64,000 nt of DNA from Pectobacterium sp. PL152 (GCA_021907015.1 CP091064.1:372001-436000); one strand, 5' to 3'; numbered from the stretch's first letter, positions 19,614-30,573 are shown. A program made the numbers and translations. Notes: generated by a model from the letters alone, not told the origin.

Positions 19614-22095
19614 AACTCAGTCGACGACACTTTATGAAGGCGAACGCTGTCGCAGCGGCCGCTGCGGTCGCGGGCATCACCATTCCTATCGCGGTCCGCG
19701 CCGCGACCGAGCAGTCAGAAGCCATCCACTGGGATAAAGCCCCCTGCCGCTTCTGTGGCGTAGGGTGTGGTGTGCTGGTCGGGACGCAAAACGGCCGCAT
19801 CGTCGCCAGTCAGGGCGATCCCGATGCGCCGGTTAACCGAGGATTAAACTGCATCAAGGGCTATTTCCTGCCAAAAATCATGTACGGACAGGATCGCCTG
19901 ACACAGCCTTTGCTGCGGATGCGCGACGGCAAATTCGATAAGGAAGGCGAATTTACCCCGATCTCTTGGGACAAAGCCTTTGACATCATGGCGGAGAAAT
20001 TCAAAACCGCCCTGAAAGAGAAAGGTCCGAACGCGATAGGGATGTTTGGCTCCGGGCAATCGACGATTTGGGAAGGCTATGCGGCCGCCAAATTGTTCAA
20101 AGCCGGTTTCCGCTCCAACAATATTGACCCCAACGCGCGCCACTGTATGGCATCGGCGGTCGTCGGCTTTATGCGTACCTTCGGTATGGATGAACCGATG
20201 GGCTGCTACGACGATATCGAGCAGACCGATGCGTTTGTGCTGTGGGGCTCCAACATGGCGGAGATGCACCCGATTCTCTGGTCGCGCATCACCGATCGCC
20301 GCCTGTCGAACAGCAATGTTACGGTCGCCGTGCTATCCACCTATCAGCACCGCAGTTTTGAGCTGGCGGATAACGGTATGGTGTTTACACCGCAAACCGA
20401 TCTGGCCATTCTCAATTACATCGCCAACTACATTATTCAAAACAATGCGGTGAACGAGGCCTTCTTTACCCGCCACGTAAACCTGCGCCGAGGTGTGACC
20501 GATATTGGCTACGGACTGCGTCCGACACACCCGTTGGAGAAAGCGGCGAAAAACCCGGGTTCCGATGCGTCTGAGCCGATGAGTTTTGAAGAATACAAAG
20601 CCTTTGTCGCCGACTATACGCTGGAAAAAACGGTCGCGATTAGCGGCGTTCCCGCCGATCAGTTAGAAGCGCTGGCAAAACTCTACGCCGATCCGAAGAA
20701 GAAAGTGATCTCCTACTGGACAATGGGCTTTAACCAGCACACGCGCGGCGTCTGGGCGAACAATCTGGTTTATAACATCCACCTGCTGACGGGCAAGATC
20801 TCTCAGCCGGGCTGCGGACCGTTCTCATTAACCGGTCAACCTTCTGCCTGCGGCACCGCGCGTGAAGTCGGCACGTTCGCCCACCGTCTGCCTGCAGACA
20901 TGGTCGTCACTAACGAGAAACACCGCGCGATGGCGGAAAAACTGTGGCAGCTACCGGCCGGTACCATTCCTGAAAAGATCGGCCTTCACGCCGTCGCACA
21001 AGACAGGGCACTGAAAGACGGCACGCTGAATGCCTATTGGGTGATGTGTAACAACAACATGCAGGCCGGCCCGAACATCAATCAGGAACGTATGCCGGGC
21101 TGGCGCGATCCGCGTAACTTTATCGTCGTATCCGACCCTTACCCGACCGTCAGCGCCTTGTCCGCTGACCTGATTTTGCCTACCGCAATGTGGGTGGAAA
21201 AGAAGGTGCCTACGGCAACGCCGAGCGCCGGACGCAGTTTTGGCGTCAGCAGGTGAAAGCGCCGGGCGAGTCAAAATCGGATCTGTGGCAAGTGGTGAGC
21301 TTTGCCAAGCGCTTCACCGTAGAAGAAGTATGGCCGGAAGAACTTCTGGCGCAGAAACCGGCCTATCGTGGCAAGACGCTCTACGACGTGCTATTTGCGA
21401 ACGATGTCACCACGCGCTTCCCACTCAGTGAATTAGCGGAAAATCAGTTGAACGACGAGTCCCGAGACTTCGGTTTTTACCTGCAAAAAGGCCTGTTTGA
21501 AGAATACGCCGCGTTTGGCCGTGGGCACGGTCACGACCTGGCGCCGTTCGATGACTACCACAAGGTTCGTGGGCTACGCTGGCCGGTGGTTAACGGTAAG
21601 GAAACGCAGTGGCGCTATAGCGAAGGGCACGATCCTTACGTCAAAGCGGGAGAAGCCTACCGTTTTTACGGTAAACCGGATGGCAAAGCGGTGATTTTCG
21701 CACTGCCGTACGAACCTGCCGCCGAAGCGCCGGACGACGAGTACGATCTCTGGCTCTCCACTGGTCGCGTGCTGGAGCATTGGCACACTGGCAGCATGAC
21801 GCGTCGCGTACCGGAACTGCACCGTGCCTTCCCCGAGGCCGTGCTGTTTATCCACCCACAGGATGCCAAAGCGCGCGATCTGCGTCGCGGTGAGAAAGTT
21901 CGCATTATCTCGCGCCGTGGTGAAGTCGTCTCCGTGGTTGAAACGCGCGGCCGTAATAAACCACCGCGTGGACTGGTGTATATGCCGTTCTTCGACGCCG
22001 CGCAGATGACCAACGTCCTGACGCTGGATGCCACCGATCCGCTGTCGAAAGAAACGGACTTTAAGAAATGCGCCGTCAAGCTGGCTAAGGTGTAG
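19610..22095 (+). CDS. napA: Periplasmic nitrate reductase catalytic subunit NapA (one frame break)
   Basis: NapA reduces nitrate to nitrite in the periplasm with a bis-MGD molybdenum centre and one 4Fe-4S cluster. The twin-arginine signal is [18 protein letters not shown]. The cluster motif is [13 protein letters not shown] near residue 45. The Mo-ligand Cys lies in [12 protein letters not shown], about residue 180. One missing A in the run 21198-21201 breaks the frame at MWVEK; adding it gives 828 residues, the same length as E. coli NapA, and restores [17 protein letters not shown]. The break is probably a sequencing error. Confidence 0.93.
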
Positions 22096-22100
22096 CGCAC

Positions 22101-22792
22101 ATGGCACGCCCGGAACATTCACCACCCGCTCGCCGTCGCTTTCTGCGTGATGCCGTCCGTGCCGTTGCGGGTTTATCCGCCGCGGTCACGATACTCGGCA
22201 TTCAGCAGCGACGCGCTCAGGCCGACGCGATCCGGCTACGGCCGCCGGGTGCGCTGTCGGAAGCGGCGTTTTCCGGTGCCTGCATCCGCTGTGGCCAATG
22301 TGTTCAGGCCTGCCCGTACGACACACTGAAACTGGCAACGCTGGTCTCCGGTTCCGCCGCCGGAAGCCCTTACTTTGTCGCACGCGATATCCCGTGCGAG
22401 ATGTGTGAGGACATCCCCTGCATCGTCGCCTGCCCCAGCGGGGCGTTACAACCGCTGGACACCATTGATGACGCCCGCATGGGATTAGCGGTGCTGCTCG
22501 ACCAAGAAAACTGCCTGAACTATCAGGGGCTGCGTTGCGATGTGTGCTATCGCGTCTGTCCTCTCATCGATAGCGCCATCACACTGGAGCCAGAGCGCAA
22601 TACCCGCACCGGAAAACATGCCCGTTTTCTGCCTACGGTGCACAGCGATGTCTGTACCGGCTGTGGCAAATGTGAAAAAGCCTGCGTGCTGGAACAGCCT
22701 GCGATCAAGGTCTTACCGCGCGCGCTGGCAAAGGCGAACTCGGACATCACTACCGTTTCAGTTGGCTGGAGGCACGCGATGGCAAATCGTAA
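22101..22792 (+). CDS. napG: Quinol-oxidising ferredoxin NapG (one frame break)
   Basis: NapG is a periplasm-facing protein with four 4Fe-4S clusters that works with NapH to pass electrons from quinol to NapC/NapB. A Tat-like signal ([20 protein letters not shown]) precedes the Cys clusters [35 protein letters not shown] and [11 protein letters not shown]. One missing G near 22733-22734 shifts the frame. Repaired, the protein is about 230 residues and ends GELGHHYRF...DGKS like E. coli NapG. The repaired stop overlaps the napH start by 14 bases, as in E. coli. Confidence 0.9.
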
Positions 22793-23641
22793 GCAGGACG
22801 CCGGACGAGAAGCCCGGGCGAAAAAGGCTGGTGGCGCAGCCACCGCTGGCTGGTCTTACGCCGTCTGACCCAGTCTCTGGTGCTGCTCATGTTCCTCAGC
22901 GGTCCACTCTTCGGATTTTGGATCCTGCACGGTAACTACAGCGCCAGCCGCTTGCTCGACACCGTGCCGCTCAGCGATCCGCTGATGGTGCTGCAAAGTC
23001 TGGCTAGCGGTCATCTGCCCGCCACGCTTGCGCTGGTCGGTGCGCTGATTATCGCGCTGGGCTATGCGCTGGCAGGCAAGCGCCTGTTCTGTAGCTGGGT
23101 CTGCCCGGTTAATCCGCTCACCGATTTAGCTGCCTGGCTACGTCGTCGTTTCGGCATCACTGCCTCGGCGACGATCCCTCGTAATCTGCGCTATCTGCTG
23201 CTGATGCTTATTCTGGCAGGAAGCGCACTGACGGGCGGGCTGCTGTGGGAATGGGTCAACCCGGTTTCACTGATGGGTCGCGGGCTGATTTTCGGGTTTG
23301 GTGCAGGTATCTGGCTGCTGCTGGCGCTATTTCTGTTTGATTTGTGGGTCGTGGAGCACGGCTGGTGCGGACACCTGTGCCCAACCGGCGCGCTGTATAG
23401 TGCGCTTGGCGGTAAAGGCGCGCTGGCTGTGGATGCCACTGAGCGTGAACGCTGTACGCGCTGTATGGACTGCTTTCATGTCTGTCCAGAGCCACAGGTG
23501 TTGCGCGCCCCTTTACTCGATAAACACAGTCCGGCACAGGTTACTGACCGAGACTGCATAACATGCGGACGTTGTATTGATGTCTGCGCTGAAGACGTTT
23601 TTAAAATAACCCTTAGATGGAAATCGGGAGCAAAGTCATGA
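22779..23641 (+). CDS. napH: Membrane ferredoxin NapH (one frame break)
   Basis: NapH is an inner-membrane protein with four membrane segments, two CxxxCP motifs (CSWVCPVNP and GHLCPTGA) and two 4Fe-4S ferredoxin clusters at the C-terminus ([12 protein letters not shown] and [11 protein letters not shown]). It forms a quinol dehydrogenase with NapG. The A5 run at 22821-22825 lacks one A; with it, the frame from ATG 22779 ([12 protein letters not shown]) continues as [14 protein letters not shown] and gives 287 residues, the E. coli length. The stop overlaps the napB start as ATGA. Confidence 0.9.
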
Positions 23642-24075
23642 AAAGCCTGAGAATGGGATGGTTTCGCTGGATCACTGCCTTGGCGATACTGGGCAGTGCG
23701 ATAGCCACTGCACAGGTCGATTTAAGCCAATCGCCAGAAGTCGCTGCGACGCAGCCGGGCAATAGCCGGATGCCGAAGCAGCAGGAACGTATGGCGCTCA
23801 ACTATGTCAACCAGCCACCGATGATCCCGCATAGCGTGGATGGCTATCAGGTCACCCCGACCTTTAACCGTTGCTTACAGTGTCACGGCGTGGAGAGCTA
23901 CCGTTCCACCAGCGCCCCCCGCGTCAGCCCAACCCATTTTGTCGACAGAGACGGCAAAGTGCTGAGCAATGTCGCCCCTGCGCGCCATTTCTGCCTGCAA
24001 TGCCACGTGCCGCAAGCGGACAGTTCACCGATTACCGGCAACACGTTCGCCCCTTCTAAAGGCTTTGGACAGTGA
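23638..24075 (+). CDS. napB: Diheme cytochrome c NapB
   Basis: A 145-residue periplasmic electron-transfer subunit of NapAB. The signal peptide [20 protein letters not shown] ends around AQVD. There are two CxxCH heme motifs, CLQCHGVE and CLQCHVPQ. The start at 23638 overlaps the napH stop; the in-frame upstream start at 23617 lies inside napH and is not needed. The hemes are attached by the Ccm system encoded downstream. Confidence 0.93.
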   Translation: MKSLRMGWFRWITALAILGSAIATAQVDLSQSPEVAATQPGNSRMPKQQERMALNYVNQPPMIPHSVDGYQVTPTFNRCLQCHGVESYRSTSAPRVSPTHFVDRDGKVLSNVAPARHFCLQCHVPQADSSPITGNTFAPSKGFGQ

Positions 24076-24083
24076 GGTTTGCT

Positions 24084-24686
24084 ATGAAACAACCAGGAAA
24101 AGTGGGACGGTTGTTGCGCCAGCTGTGGCAATGGTGGCGTCGCCCGAGTCGGCTGGCGCTGGGAACGTTGCTCATTATCGGCTTCGCGGGCGGTATTTTC
24201 TTTCTGGCGACATCCCAGAAAGGCATGGAAATGAGCAACAGCGAAGCGTTCTGCATCAGCTGTCATGAAATGCGCAATACCGTCTATCAGGAATATATGG
24301 AAACCGCGCACTACAGCAACCGCAGCGGCGTACGCGCCACCTGCCCCGATTGCCACGTTCCGCATGAATTTGTGCCGAAAATGGTACGTAAGATTCAGGC
24401 CAGTAAAGAGCTGTACGGCAAAATAATGGGTACGATTGATACGCCACAAAAATTTGAAGCTCATCGGCTGACGATGGCGCAAAACGAATGGCGGCGCATG
24501 AAAAACAACAATTCTCAGGAATGCCGCAACTGCCACAACTTTGACTATATGGACTTCTCAGGGCAAAAAACGGTCGCGGCGGAAAAACACAGCGAAGCGA
24601 TAAAACTCGGTCAAACCTGTATCGACTGCCATAAAGGCATCGCCCACAAACTGCCGGACATGCACGGCGTCAAAAGCGGGCTATAA
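24084..24686 (+). CDS. napC: Tetraheme cytochrome c NapC
   Basis: A 200-residue membrane-anchored NapC/NirT-family quinol dehydrogenase. One N-terminal membrane segment (LALGTLLIIGFAGGIFFLAT) is followed by four CxxCH motifs: CISCHE, CPDCHV, CRNCHN and CIDCHK. It passes electrons from menaquinol to NapB and then NapA. The start at 24084 (MKQPGKV) has GAGG six bases upstream; a GTG at 24072 is possible. It is the last gene of the nap operon and converges on ccmI across about 620 bases. No napE or napK is present. Confidence 0.93.
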   Translation: MKQPGKVGRLLRQLWQWWRRPSRLALGTLLIIGFAGGIFFLATSQKGMEMSNSEAFCISCHEMRNTVYQEYMETAHYSNRSGVRATCPDCHVPHEFVPKMVRKIQASKELYGKIMGTIDTPQKFEAHRLTMAQNEWRRMKNNNSQECRNCHNFDYMDFSGQKTVAAEKHSEAIKLGQTCIDCHKGIAHKLPDMHGVKSGL

Positions 24687-25308
24687 CCCGCCCCTCCATA
24701 ACACTCGGGACGGCGCATGCCGTCCTCAACACAAGCGGAAGTATCCGTCCCAAAACAACAATGTGCTAGGTTCAGTCTTTTGATTTTATGGGGTTGGCTC
24801 GCGTAAAAAATCGCGCAGAGGTGTACATGACCGCCGGATGAGCGGCATGGACGCCGCGAAAGCCTGCGCCGCGTCTGGAGCGCGTCGCAGGCGGTCCGAA
24901 CAGCGGGCATGAACACCGAAGGCACCGCGAAGCGGCGCGATTTACCGCGAAAGCCTGGGGTCACGGGGCGACGGCGATTGAGCCGCCCCGTGTCGGGCGC
25001 GTGCAACGCGAGTTGCAGAGAATTACCCTGTTTATTGCGCACGAAACCTTCACCGTAAAAACAGAAACAAGAAACAACAGAAACAACAAAGGGCGAAGTT
25101 GCTGACACAGTCCGTAGAGCGGGAGTAACGGATAGATCGTAAAGACGCTGTAAATACATCCCTGTACGCTCGGATTGCGCCATCCCTGGCGCAAACGCTT
25201 TACTCTTCTATTCCGTTACGCCCGTTTTCATTCGGCAAATAGGTTTGTCAACGGTCTGAAGGGCGATATATCGCCCCTCTGCTATTGATGATGAAGATAA
25301 AAGAGGAC
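24687..25308. other. 620-base gap between napC and ccmI
   Basis: The two convergent operons end here. The gap contains a GC-rich dispersed repeat (24836-25003) and, from 25040 on, low-complexity AAACAG/AACAACAG tracts. No credible gene or T-tract terminator was seen. Confidence 0.5.
24836..25003 (+). repeat. GC-rich dispersed intergenic repeat, copy A
   Basis: Shares long near-identical blocks with the inverted copy at 32174-32275: GGATGAGC-GC--GGACGC-GCGAAAGC at the left, and GGCGACGGCGATTGAGCCGC followed by GTCGGGCGCGTGC at the right. Copy A carries about 70-100 extra bases in the middle, with a second CCGCGAAAGCCTG unit. Function is unknown. Confidence 0.7.
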
Positions 25309-26178
25309 TTACTTGCCGGTGGTTGCCTGCACCGACAGTGATGCTTTCGCCTGCGCGACGCTGCGCTCGATGACCGCACGGCGTGTGTCGTTTTGCGGGA
25401 GCAGCGTCAGCATCGTTTGCCAGGCGTCAATCGCGTCCTGATAGCGCTGGGCCTCATAGGCATTGAAAGCCAGCAGGCTCAGCACGCGCACATTGGTCGA
25501 GCCGGAATTCATCAGTTCACGCAGCATGTCTCCACCGCGCTGGCTATCACGTGGGTCGGTGGAGCGCGACAGCAGATCGGCATAATCCAGTGCCAGATCC
25601 GTATTTTTCGGATCGAGCTGGTACGCCCTGGCAAACGCCTGCACGGACATGTCGTAGTTGTTCAGCAAGCCCGCAATGCGCCCCAGCATCCACCAGTCTT
25701 GTGGATTATCTGGCTGAGCTTCCAGTTGGCTACGCAGCCCCAGACCGAGACGCGCGACCTCTTCAATAGTCAGTGGTTCAGCGTCGGGATCCAACGCTCG
25801 CTTCATCAGATCCGGCGTTAACGCCACGACCTGCTGTAACTCCTGCACCCGATTAACCGCAGACGTCTTCCAAAACACGCCGAGGCTGAAGATGACCAGC
25901 AACAGCACGCCCGGCAGCAAAACCCAGCGGTTTAGCGGGCGCTGTTGTGCCTTCGCGCCGTCGGGAATATCCTGCAATAGTGTATGCTGGAGTTCTTCAA
26001 CCAGTTGAGCACGCTCCTGCACATTGGCAACATCCGCAGTAAGCTCACGCAGCCGGTCGCGGTACAGCGCCTGATTGATCGCATCACGATCGTATTCGCC
26101 CCGTGACGACCACGGTGCAAGCAGCAGCGCAGAAAGCGCAATCAGCGATAGCACAATGGTTGCTGTCAGTAGCATCAT
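25309..26178 (-). CDS. ccmI: Cytochrome c maturation protein CcmI (TPR)
   Basis: A 289-residue protein with an N-terminal membrane segment, a cytoplasmic loop, a second membrane segment (WVLLPGVLLLVIFSLGVFW) and a periplasmic TPR domain (WWMLGRIAGLLNNYDMSVQA, LALDYADLL, and a third repeat near the end). It presents apocytochrome c to the CcmF/CcmH heme lyase. In E. coli this domain is fused to CcmH as one protein; here it is a separate gene overlapping ccmH by four bases. It is the last gene of the ccm operon. Confidence 0.9.
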   Translation of the reverse strand: MMLLTATIVLSLIALSALLLAPWSSRGEYDRDAINQALYRDRLRELTADVANVQERAQLVEELQHTLLQDIPDGAKAQQRPLNRWVLLPGVLLLVIFSLGVFWKTSAVNRVQELQQVVALTPDLMKRALDPDAEPLTIEEVARLGLGLRSQLEAQPDNPQDWWMLGRIAGLLNNYDMSVQAFARAYQLDPKNTDLALDYADLLSRSTDPRDSQRGGDMLRELMNSGSTNVRVLSLLAFNAYEAQRYQDAIDAWQTMLTLLPQNDTRRAVIERSVAQAKASLSVQATTGK

Positions 26179-26633
26179 TCCGATTTCTCCTCACGTCCCA
26201 ACAGCGTCTGCAAGCGCTTTTTATCCTGTTCGCTCATCGGTTCTTTGGTACTTCTGATGCGGTGCGCACGCCGAATAATCATCCATGCGCCCGCCACCAG
26301 AAACAGTGCCGGCAGCAGCCATAGCAGTATGGTAAAAGGCGTGATCGGCGGTTCATACGTCACAAAGTAGCCGTAACGATCCACCATATAATCGACAACC
26401 TGCTCTTTCGTTTGCCCCTGCTGCATCAGCTCGTACACCTTCTGCCGCATATCCGACGCAATCATCGAATTGGAATCAGCAATGCTGTTGTTCTGGCATT
26501 TCGGGCAGCGCAGTTGCATGGTCAACTCACGAAACTGTTGCTCCTGCGTGTCGTTGTCAAAGTGCAATACCTCGGAGGACGCCAGCACGCTGAACGACAG
26601 CAGTAATGCACCAAGGAAACTCAGCACTCTCAT
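26175..26633 (-). CDS. ccmH: Cytochrome c maturation thiol protein CcmH
   Basis: A 152-residue membrane-anchored periplasmic protein. A signal peptide (MRVLSFLGALLLSFSVLASS) is followed by the redox motif LRCPKCQNNSIADSNS (LRCxxC) and a C-terminal membrane anchor (LLWLLPALFLVAGAWMII). It reduces the apocytochrome heme-binding thiols. The start at 26633 overlaps the ccmG stop as ATGA; the frame stays open upstream only within ccmG. It lacks the CcmI extension found in E. coli CcmH. Confidence 0.92.
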   Translation of the reverse strand: MRVLSFLGALLLSFSVLASSEVLHFDNDTQEQQFRELTMQLRCPKCQNNSIADSNSMIASDMRQKVYELMQQGQTKEQVVDYMVDRYGYFVTYEPPITPFTILLWLLPALFLVAGAWMIIRRAHRIRSTKEPMSEQDKKRLQTLLGREEKSE

Positions 26634-27187
26634 GCGCCGCCCTCCTTGCTGTATTTCTCCCACAGCGGTTGCAGCGTTTCTTGCCACACCTGCATATTGA
26701 GATCGCCCGCATGGCGATAGCGAATGATGCCTTTCCCGTCGATCAGGAAGGTTTCCGGTGCGCCATACACGCCCAGATCCAGCCCCAACATGCCGTCACC
26801 ATCAAACAGGCTCATCGCATAGGGATTGCCTAACGTTTTCAGCCACTCCACCGCTTTGGGGCGTTCATCTTTATAATTCATGCCCACGACGCGAATCCCC
26901 TGCGCCGCCAGCGTGTTGAGGAACTGGTGCTCCGCGCGGCACGTCGGGCACCAGGTCGCCCAGACGTTCAGCAGCAGCGGTTTGCCATCACTCAGCTCAG
27001 ATTGGTTATAAACCTTTCCCGGTTGATCCAGCGATTCAAGACGAAATGCGGGAACCGGTTTACCAATCAGAGCAGATTCCAACCGCATGGGATCATCGCC
27101 GTCGCTGTTGCGCACCAGTTGCCACAGCAAGGCAACGGCCAGCAGTAAAAACAGGGCGAGCGGAATTAACAAAATTTTGCGACTCAT
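26630..27187 (-). CDS. ccmG: Thiol:disulfide interchange protein CcmG/DsbE
   Basis: A 185-residue membrane-tethered thioredoxin-like protein. The N-terminal anchor is ILLIPLALFLLLAVALLWQL, the active site WATWCPTCRAEH, and the cis-Pro region GAPETFLID. It keeps CcmH and apocytochromes reduced in the periplasm. It overlaps ccmF by four bases and ccmH by four bases. Confidence 0.94.
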   Translation of the reverse strand: MSRKILLIPLALFLLLAVALLWQLVRNSDGDDPMRLESALIGKPVPAFRLESLDQPGKVYNQSELSDGKPLLLNVWATWCPTCRAEHQFLNTLAAQGIRVVGMNYKDERPKAVEWLKTLGNPYAMSLFDGDGMLGLDLGVYGAPETFLIDGKGIIRYRHAGDLNMQVWQETLQPLWEKYSKEGGA

Positions 27188-29139
27188 GATGCTGTCTCCC
27201 GAACGGCGCGACGCAGGCGATAGCGCGGGTCAAACATGCACAGGATGCCCCCTAACGCCATCAGCCCCCCGCCGTACCAAATCCAGCGGATAAACGGTTT
27301 GTAATACAGCCGCACCGCCCAGCTACCGTCATCCAGCTTTTCACCCAAGGCCGCATAGAGATCGCGCGTCACACCCGCATCAATGGCGGCTTCCGTCATG
27401 ATCGCGCCGCTGGTGTTGTAGAAGCGCTTTTCCGCTTTCAGCGTCGCTTCCGGTTTGCCGTTGCGCGTCACTTCAATCGTCCCTTTTGCGCTTTGCCAGT
27501 TAGGCCCCACGACATCACGCACGCCTTGAAACGTAAAACGGTAATCGTGGATCGCGATGCTGTCGCCAGCCCGCATCCGCACATCCCGCTCGACGCTATA
27601 ATTCTGGCTGAAAGCGATGCCTACCACCGTCACCGCCAGCCCAATATGGCCGCACACCATGCCCCACTGGCTCAGTGAGAGCTTGGTCAAACCGCGCAGC
27701 AGACCATGACGCCGAGTGGAATTGCTATGCAGCTCGTATACCGTTAAGAAGAACACCCACAGCGCCATCGACAGACCGACCACCGTCATGGCAACCAGCG
27801 AATCCTGTAACAGCCACGGCAGCAGCAACGACAATGCCGCAGTCACGGCCAGCGCAATCAGCAGTAGCTTACGCAGCTTTTGCGGCTCATCGCGTCGCCA
27901 GCGAACCAGCGGCCCTACGCCCAGCAGTAAGGCAAACGGTGCCATTAATAAGGTAAACATGGTGTTGAAGAACGGTGCGCCAATCGAGATGCTGCCTAAG
28001 CCCAGCTGCTTATGCACCAGCGGCAGCAGCGTTCCCAGCAGCACCACGAGCGTCGCCGCCATCAGGATCAGGTTATTACCGAGCAGGAACGTTTCCCGCG
28101 ACCAGAGCGAGTTCGTGACCCGCGCCCGTACCCGGTTGCCTTTGATAGCAAACAGCAGTAAAGAACCGCCGATGACAATGACCAGAAACGCGAGAATAAA
28201 CATGCCGCGCGCCGGATCGGAGGCAAACGCGTGCACCGATACCAATACGCCGGAACGCACCAGAAACGTCCCCAGCAGGCAAAGTGAGAACGCGCCGATA
28301 GCCAGCAGTACCGTCCAGGCCTTGAAGCTGCCGCGTTTTTCGGTAACCGACAGCGAATGCAGCAGCGCCGTGCCCACCAGCCACGGCATCAATGACGCAT
28401 TCTCGACCGGATCCCAGAACCACCAGCCGCCCCAGCCAAGCTCGTAATACGCCCAGCCCGAACCGAGCACGATACCCAGCGTCAGAAACGACCACGCCGC
28501 CTGCGTCCACGGTCGGGACCAACGCGCCCACGCGCTGTCCAGTCGTTCCGCCAGCAGCGAAGCGACCGCAAAGGCAAACGCCACGGAAAACCCGACATAG
28601 CCCATGTAGAGCAATGGCGGATGGAAGATTAACCCGACATCCTGCAACAGCGGATTGAGATCGCGCCCGTCAATCGGGTAATCCGGCAGCGTGCGCGTAA
28701 AGGGATTCGACGTCAGGATGATGAATAGCAAAAAACCGACATTAATCATCCCCATGACAGCCAGCACGCGGGCAACCGCATCCAGCGACATCCCTCGGCT
28801 GAATACCGCCACGGCGAAGGTCCAGCCGCTCATCAGCAGCACCCAGAGCAGCAGCGACCCTTCATGCGCGCCCCACGCTGCCGCCACGCGATACCAGACC
28901 GGCAGCGCACGGTTCGAGTTGTTGGCTACATAAAGAACGGTGAAATCATTGATCACCAGCGCATGCACCAACACGAGGAAAGACGCCAAAATGCATGCAA
29001 ACAGCGCCCAGGCAAGTGGACGCGCCAATGCCATCAGGCGGGTATCCTGACGCGCCGCGCCCCACAGCGGATACACGCTGAGCAACAGCGCAACGCCCAG
29101 CGCCAAACAGAGCAGATAATTGCCCACTTCAGGCATCAT
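27184..29139 (-). CDS. ccmF: Heme lyase subunit CcmF
   Basis: A 651-residue polytopic inner-membrane protein (the usual size) with about 15 membrane segments. The tryptophan-rich WWD domain is [20 protein letters not shown] near residue 235, flanked by conserved heme-ligand His residues such as [12 protein letters not shown] large periplasmic domain lies near the C-terminus. With CcmH and CcmI it ligates heme from CcmE to apocytochrome c. The frame is intact. The paralogue NrfE is encoded at 33.6-35.4 kb. Confidence 0.96.
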   Translation of the reverse strand: MMPEVGNYLLCLALGVALLLSVYPLWGAARQDTRLMALARPLAWALFACILASFLVLVHALVINDFTVLYVANNSNRALPVWYRVAAAWGAHEGSLLLWVLLMSGWTFAVAVFSRGMSLDAVARVLAVMGMINVGFLLFIILTSNPFTRTLPDYPIDGRDLNPLLQDVGLIFHPPLLYMGYVGFSVAFAFAVASLLAERLDSAWARWSRPWTQAAWSFLTLGIVLGSGWAYYELGWGGWWFWDPVENASLMPWLVGTALLHSLSVTEKRGSFKAWTVLLAIGAFSLCLLGTFLVRSGVLVSVHAFASDPARGMFILAFLVIVIGGSLLLFAIKGNRVRARVTNSLWSRETFLLGNNLILMAATLVVLLGTLLPLVHKQLGLGSISIGAPFFNTMFTLLMAPFALLLGVGPLVRWRRDEPQKLRKLLLIALAVTAALSLLLPWLLQDSLVAMTVVGLSMALWVFFLTVYELHSNSTRRHGLLRGLTKLSLSQWGMVCGHIGLAVTVVGIAFSQNYSVERDVRMRAGDSIAIHDYRFTFQGVRDVVGPNWQSAKGTIEVTRNGKPEATLKAEKRFYNTSGAIMTEAAIDAGVTRDLYAALGEKLDDGSWAVRLYYKPFIRWIWYGGGLMALGGILCMFDPRYRLRRAVRETAS

Positions 29140-29618
29140 AACCGTTTACCCTCTGTGGCCGCCGCCGGTGCATGGCCGTGCTGTCCTTCCATCGCCGCCT
29201 TGATTTCTGGTGGCGTGTAGTTTTCATCATGTCGGGCAAGCACTTCTTTCGCCATGATGTGATCGTCGGTGTCCAGAATGCCCTGTGCTACCACACCTTG
29301 TCCCTCGCGGAACAGATCCGGCAGCATCCCGTTATAGGTCACCTCGACGGAACCCTGCGCATCATAGACGGTGAAGCGGACTTCCAGACTTTGGCTGTCG
29401 CGGCGCACGCTGCCCGGCATCACCATGCCGCCGACGCGCAAGCGCTGCCCGATCGCCGGTTTTTCCTGCGTTTCGTTCTTGCCGTACAGAATTTCACTGG
29501 GCGTATAAAAGAGGTCGATATTAGAACTCAGCGCATAGAGCGTCAGCGCAATCGTCAACACCGCGCCGCAAATGACGGCCAGAATGGCATAGAGGCGGGT
29601 TTTACGCGGAGCACTCAT
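29136..29618 (-). CDS. ccmE: Heme chaperone CcmE
   Basis: A 160-residue periplasmic protein with an N-terminal membrane anchor ([20 protein letters not shown]). It binds heme covalently through the His of [13 protein letters not shown], with the nearby Tyr also conserved. It carries heme from CcmC to CcmF. The start at 29618 ([11 protein letters not shown]) matches the family and overlaps the ccmD stop as ATGA; the longer open frame upstream runs through ccmD and is not coding. Confidence 0.94.
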   Translation of the reverse strand: MSAPRKTRLYAILAVICGAVLTIALTLYALSSNIDLFYTPSEILYGKNETQEKPAIGQRLRVGGMVMPGSVRRDSQSLEVRFTVYDAQGSVEVTYNGMLPDLFREGQGVVAQGILDTDDHIMAKEVLARHDENYTPPEIKAAMEGQHGHAPAAATEGKRL

Positions 29619-29836
29619 TGCACCACCTCCATCGTTTCCGACTGACGGGCCGTGCTCTTGCGCTGCTCGCGCGCCTGCTGGCGACGGATGTCGTTCATCA
29701 ATGTACGACGATGCCAGAGGGTATGACCGACCAACGCACTCAGCGGTAACAGCGTGAGCACCGCGGCCAGCCAGACGTAAAAGGCATAGCCGCCCATCGC
29801 AAAGAAATCCTGCCAGCTTGTGAAAGCGATGTTCAT
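29615..29836 (-). CDS. ccmD: Heme exporter protein CcmD
   Basis: A 73-residue membrane protein with one hydrophobic segment ([20 protein letters not shown]) and a basic cytoplasmic tail rich in Arg. It belongs to the CcmABCD complex that releases heme-loaded CcmE. It overlaps ccmC and ccmE by four bases each. Confidence 0.9.
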   Translation of the reverse strand: MNIAFTSWQDFFAMGGYAFYVWLAAVLTLLPLSALVGHTLWHRRTLMNDIRRQQAREQRKSTARQSETMEVVQ

Positions 29837-30573
29837 CGTGCGACTCCTCCTTTATTGACCAACGCCGCAACCCAGGGCGCACGACGCTGCTGCACCAGTA
29901 TCAAATTACGCAAGCGCATGAGTGACAACGTCACAAAAAGGCTCATAAATCCTAACATCATGATGCGCAGCGGAAGACGCATAGCGGGATCGATAGTCTT
30001 TTGCATTTTTGTCGATCCCTGATGCAGGGTATTCCACCACTCCACCGAGAAATGGATGATGGGTAAATTCACCACGCCAACCAGCACCAGAATCGCCGCC
30101 GCACGACCAGCAAGACGGCGATCGTCAAACGCGTTGTAGAGTGCGATGATGCCCACGTACAGAAACAGCAGAACGAGTTCCGATGTCAGGCGCGCATCCC
30201 AGACCCACCAGGTTCCCCACATCGGTTTTCCCCAGGTGGACCCCGTGGTCAGCGCAATGAAGGTAAAGACTGCCCCGACCGGCGCCATCGCCGCGACGGC
30301 AAGCTCTACCGTTTTTGACTGCCGAATCAGTCCGATAAGCGCACACATCGCCATCACGGCATAAACGCCCATCGACCACACGGCCGCGGGCACGTGCAGG
30401 TACATAATGCGATACCCTTGCCCTTGCTGATAATCCGCGGGGGCAAATCCAAATCCCAGCAGGCAACCGCCGATCAACAGCGCCGCGCTAAGCAGGGCAA
30501 ACCAGGGGATAAGCCTGCCGCAAAGGCCATAAAGGCGATCCGGCTGCGTAAGCTGATAGTGCTTTTTCAACAT
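29833..30573 (-). CDS. ccmC: Heme exporter/handling protein CcmC
   Basis: A 246-residue protein with six membrane segments. The WWD-type motif is [15 protein letters not shown] near residue 120, and conserved heme-ligand His residues lie in [10 protein letters not shown] and NTLHQGST. It transfers heme to CcmE at the outer face of the inner membrane. The frame is intact and follows ccmB after a 66-base gap. Confidence 0.94.
   Translation of the reverse strand: MLKKHYQLTQPDRLYGLCGRLIPWFALLSAALLIGGCLLGFGFAPADYQQGQGYRIMYLHVPAAVWSMGVYAVMAMCALIGLIRQSKTVELAVAAMAPVGAVFTFIALTTGSTWGKPMWGTWWVWDARLTSELVLLFLYVGIIALYNAFDDRRLAGRAAAILVLVGVVNLPIIHFSVEWWNTLHQGSTKMQKTIDPAMRLPLRIMMLGFMSLFVTLSLMRLRNLILVQQRRAPWVAALVNKGGVAR

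Noticed and set aside
19610..22095. Programmed frameshifting in napA or other broken genes
   Set aside because: The breaks are at varied short homopolymers without slippery heptamers or stimulatory hairpins, and family members have continuous frames.
25040..25110. AAACAG/AACAACAG low-complexity tract as a CRISPR or tandem repeat array
   Set aside because: The units are short and irregular, with no spacers of constant length.
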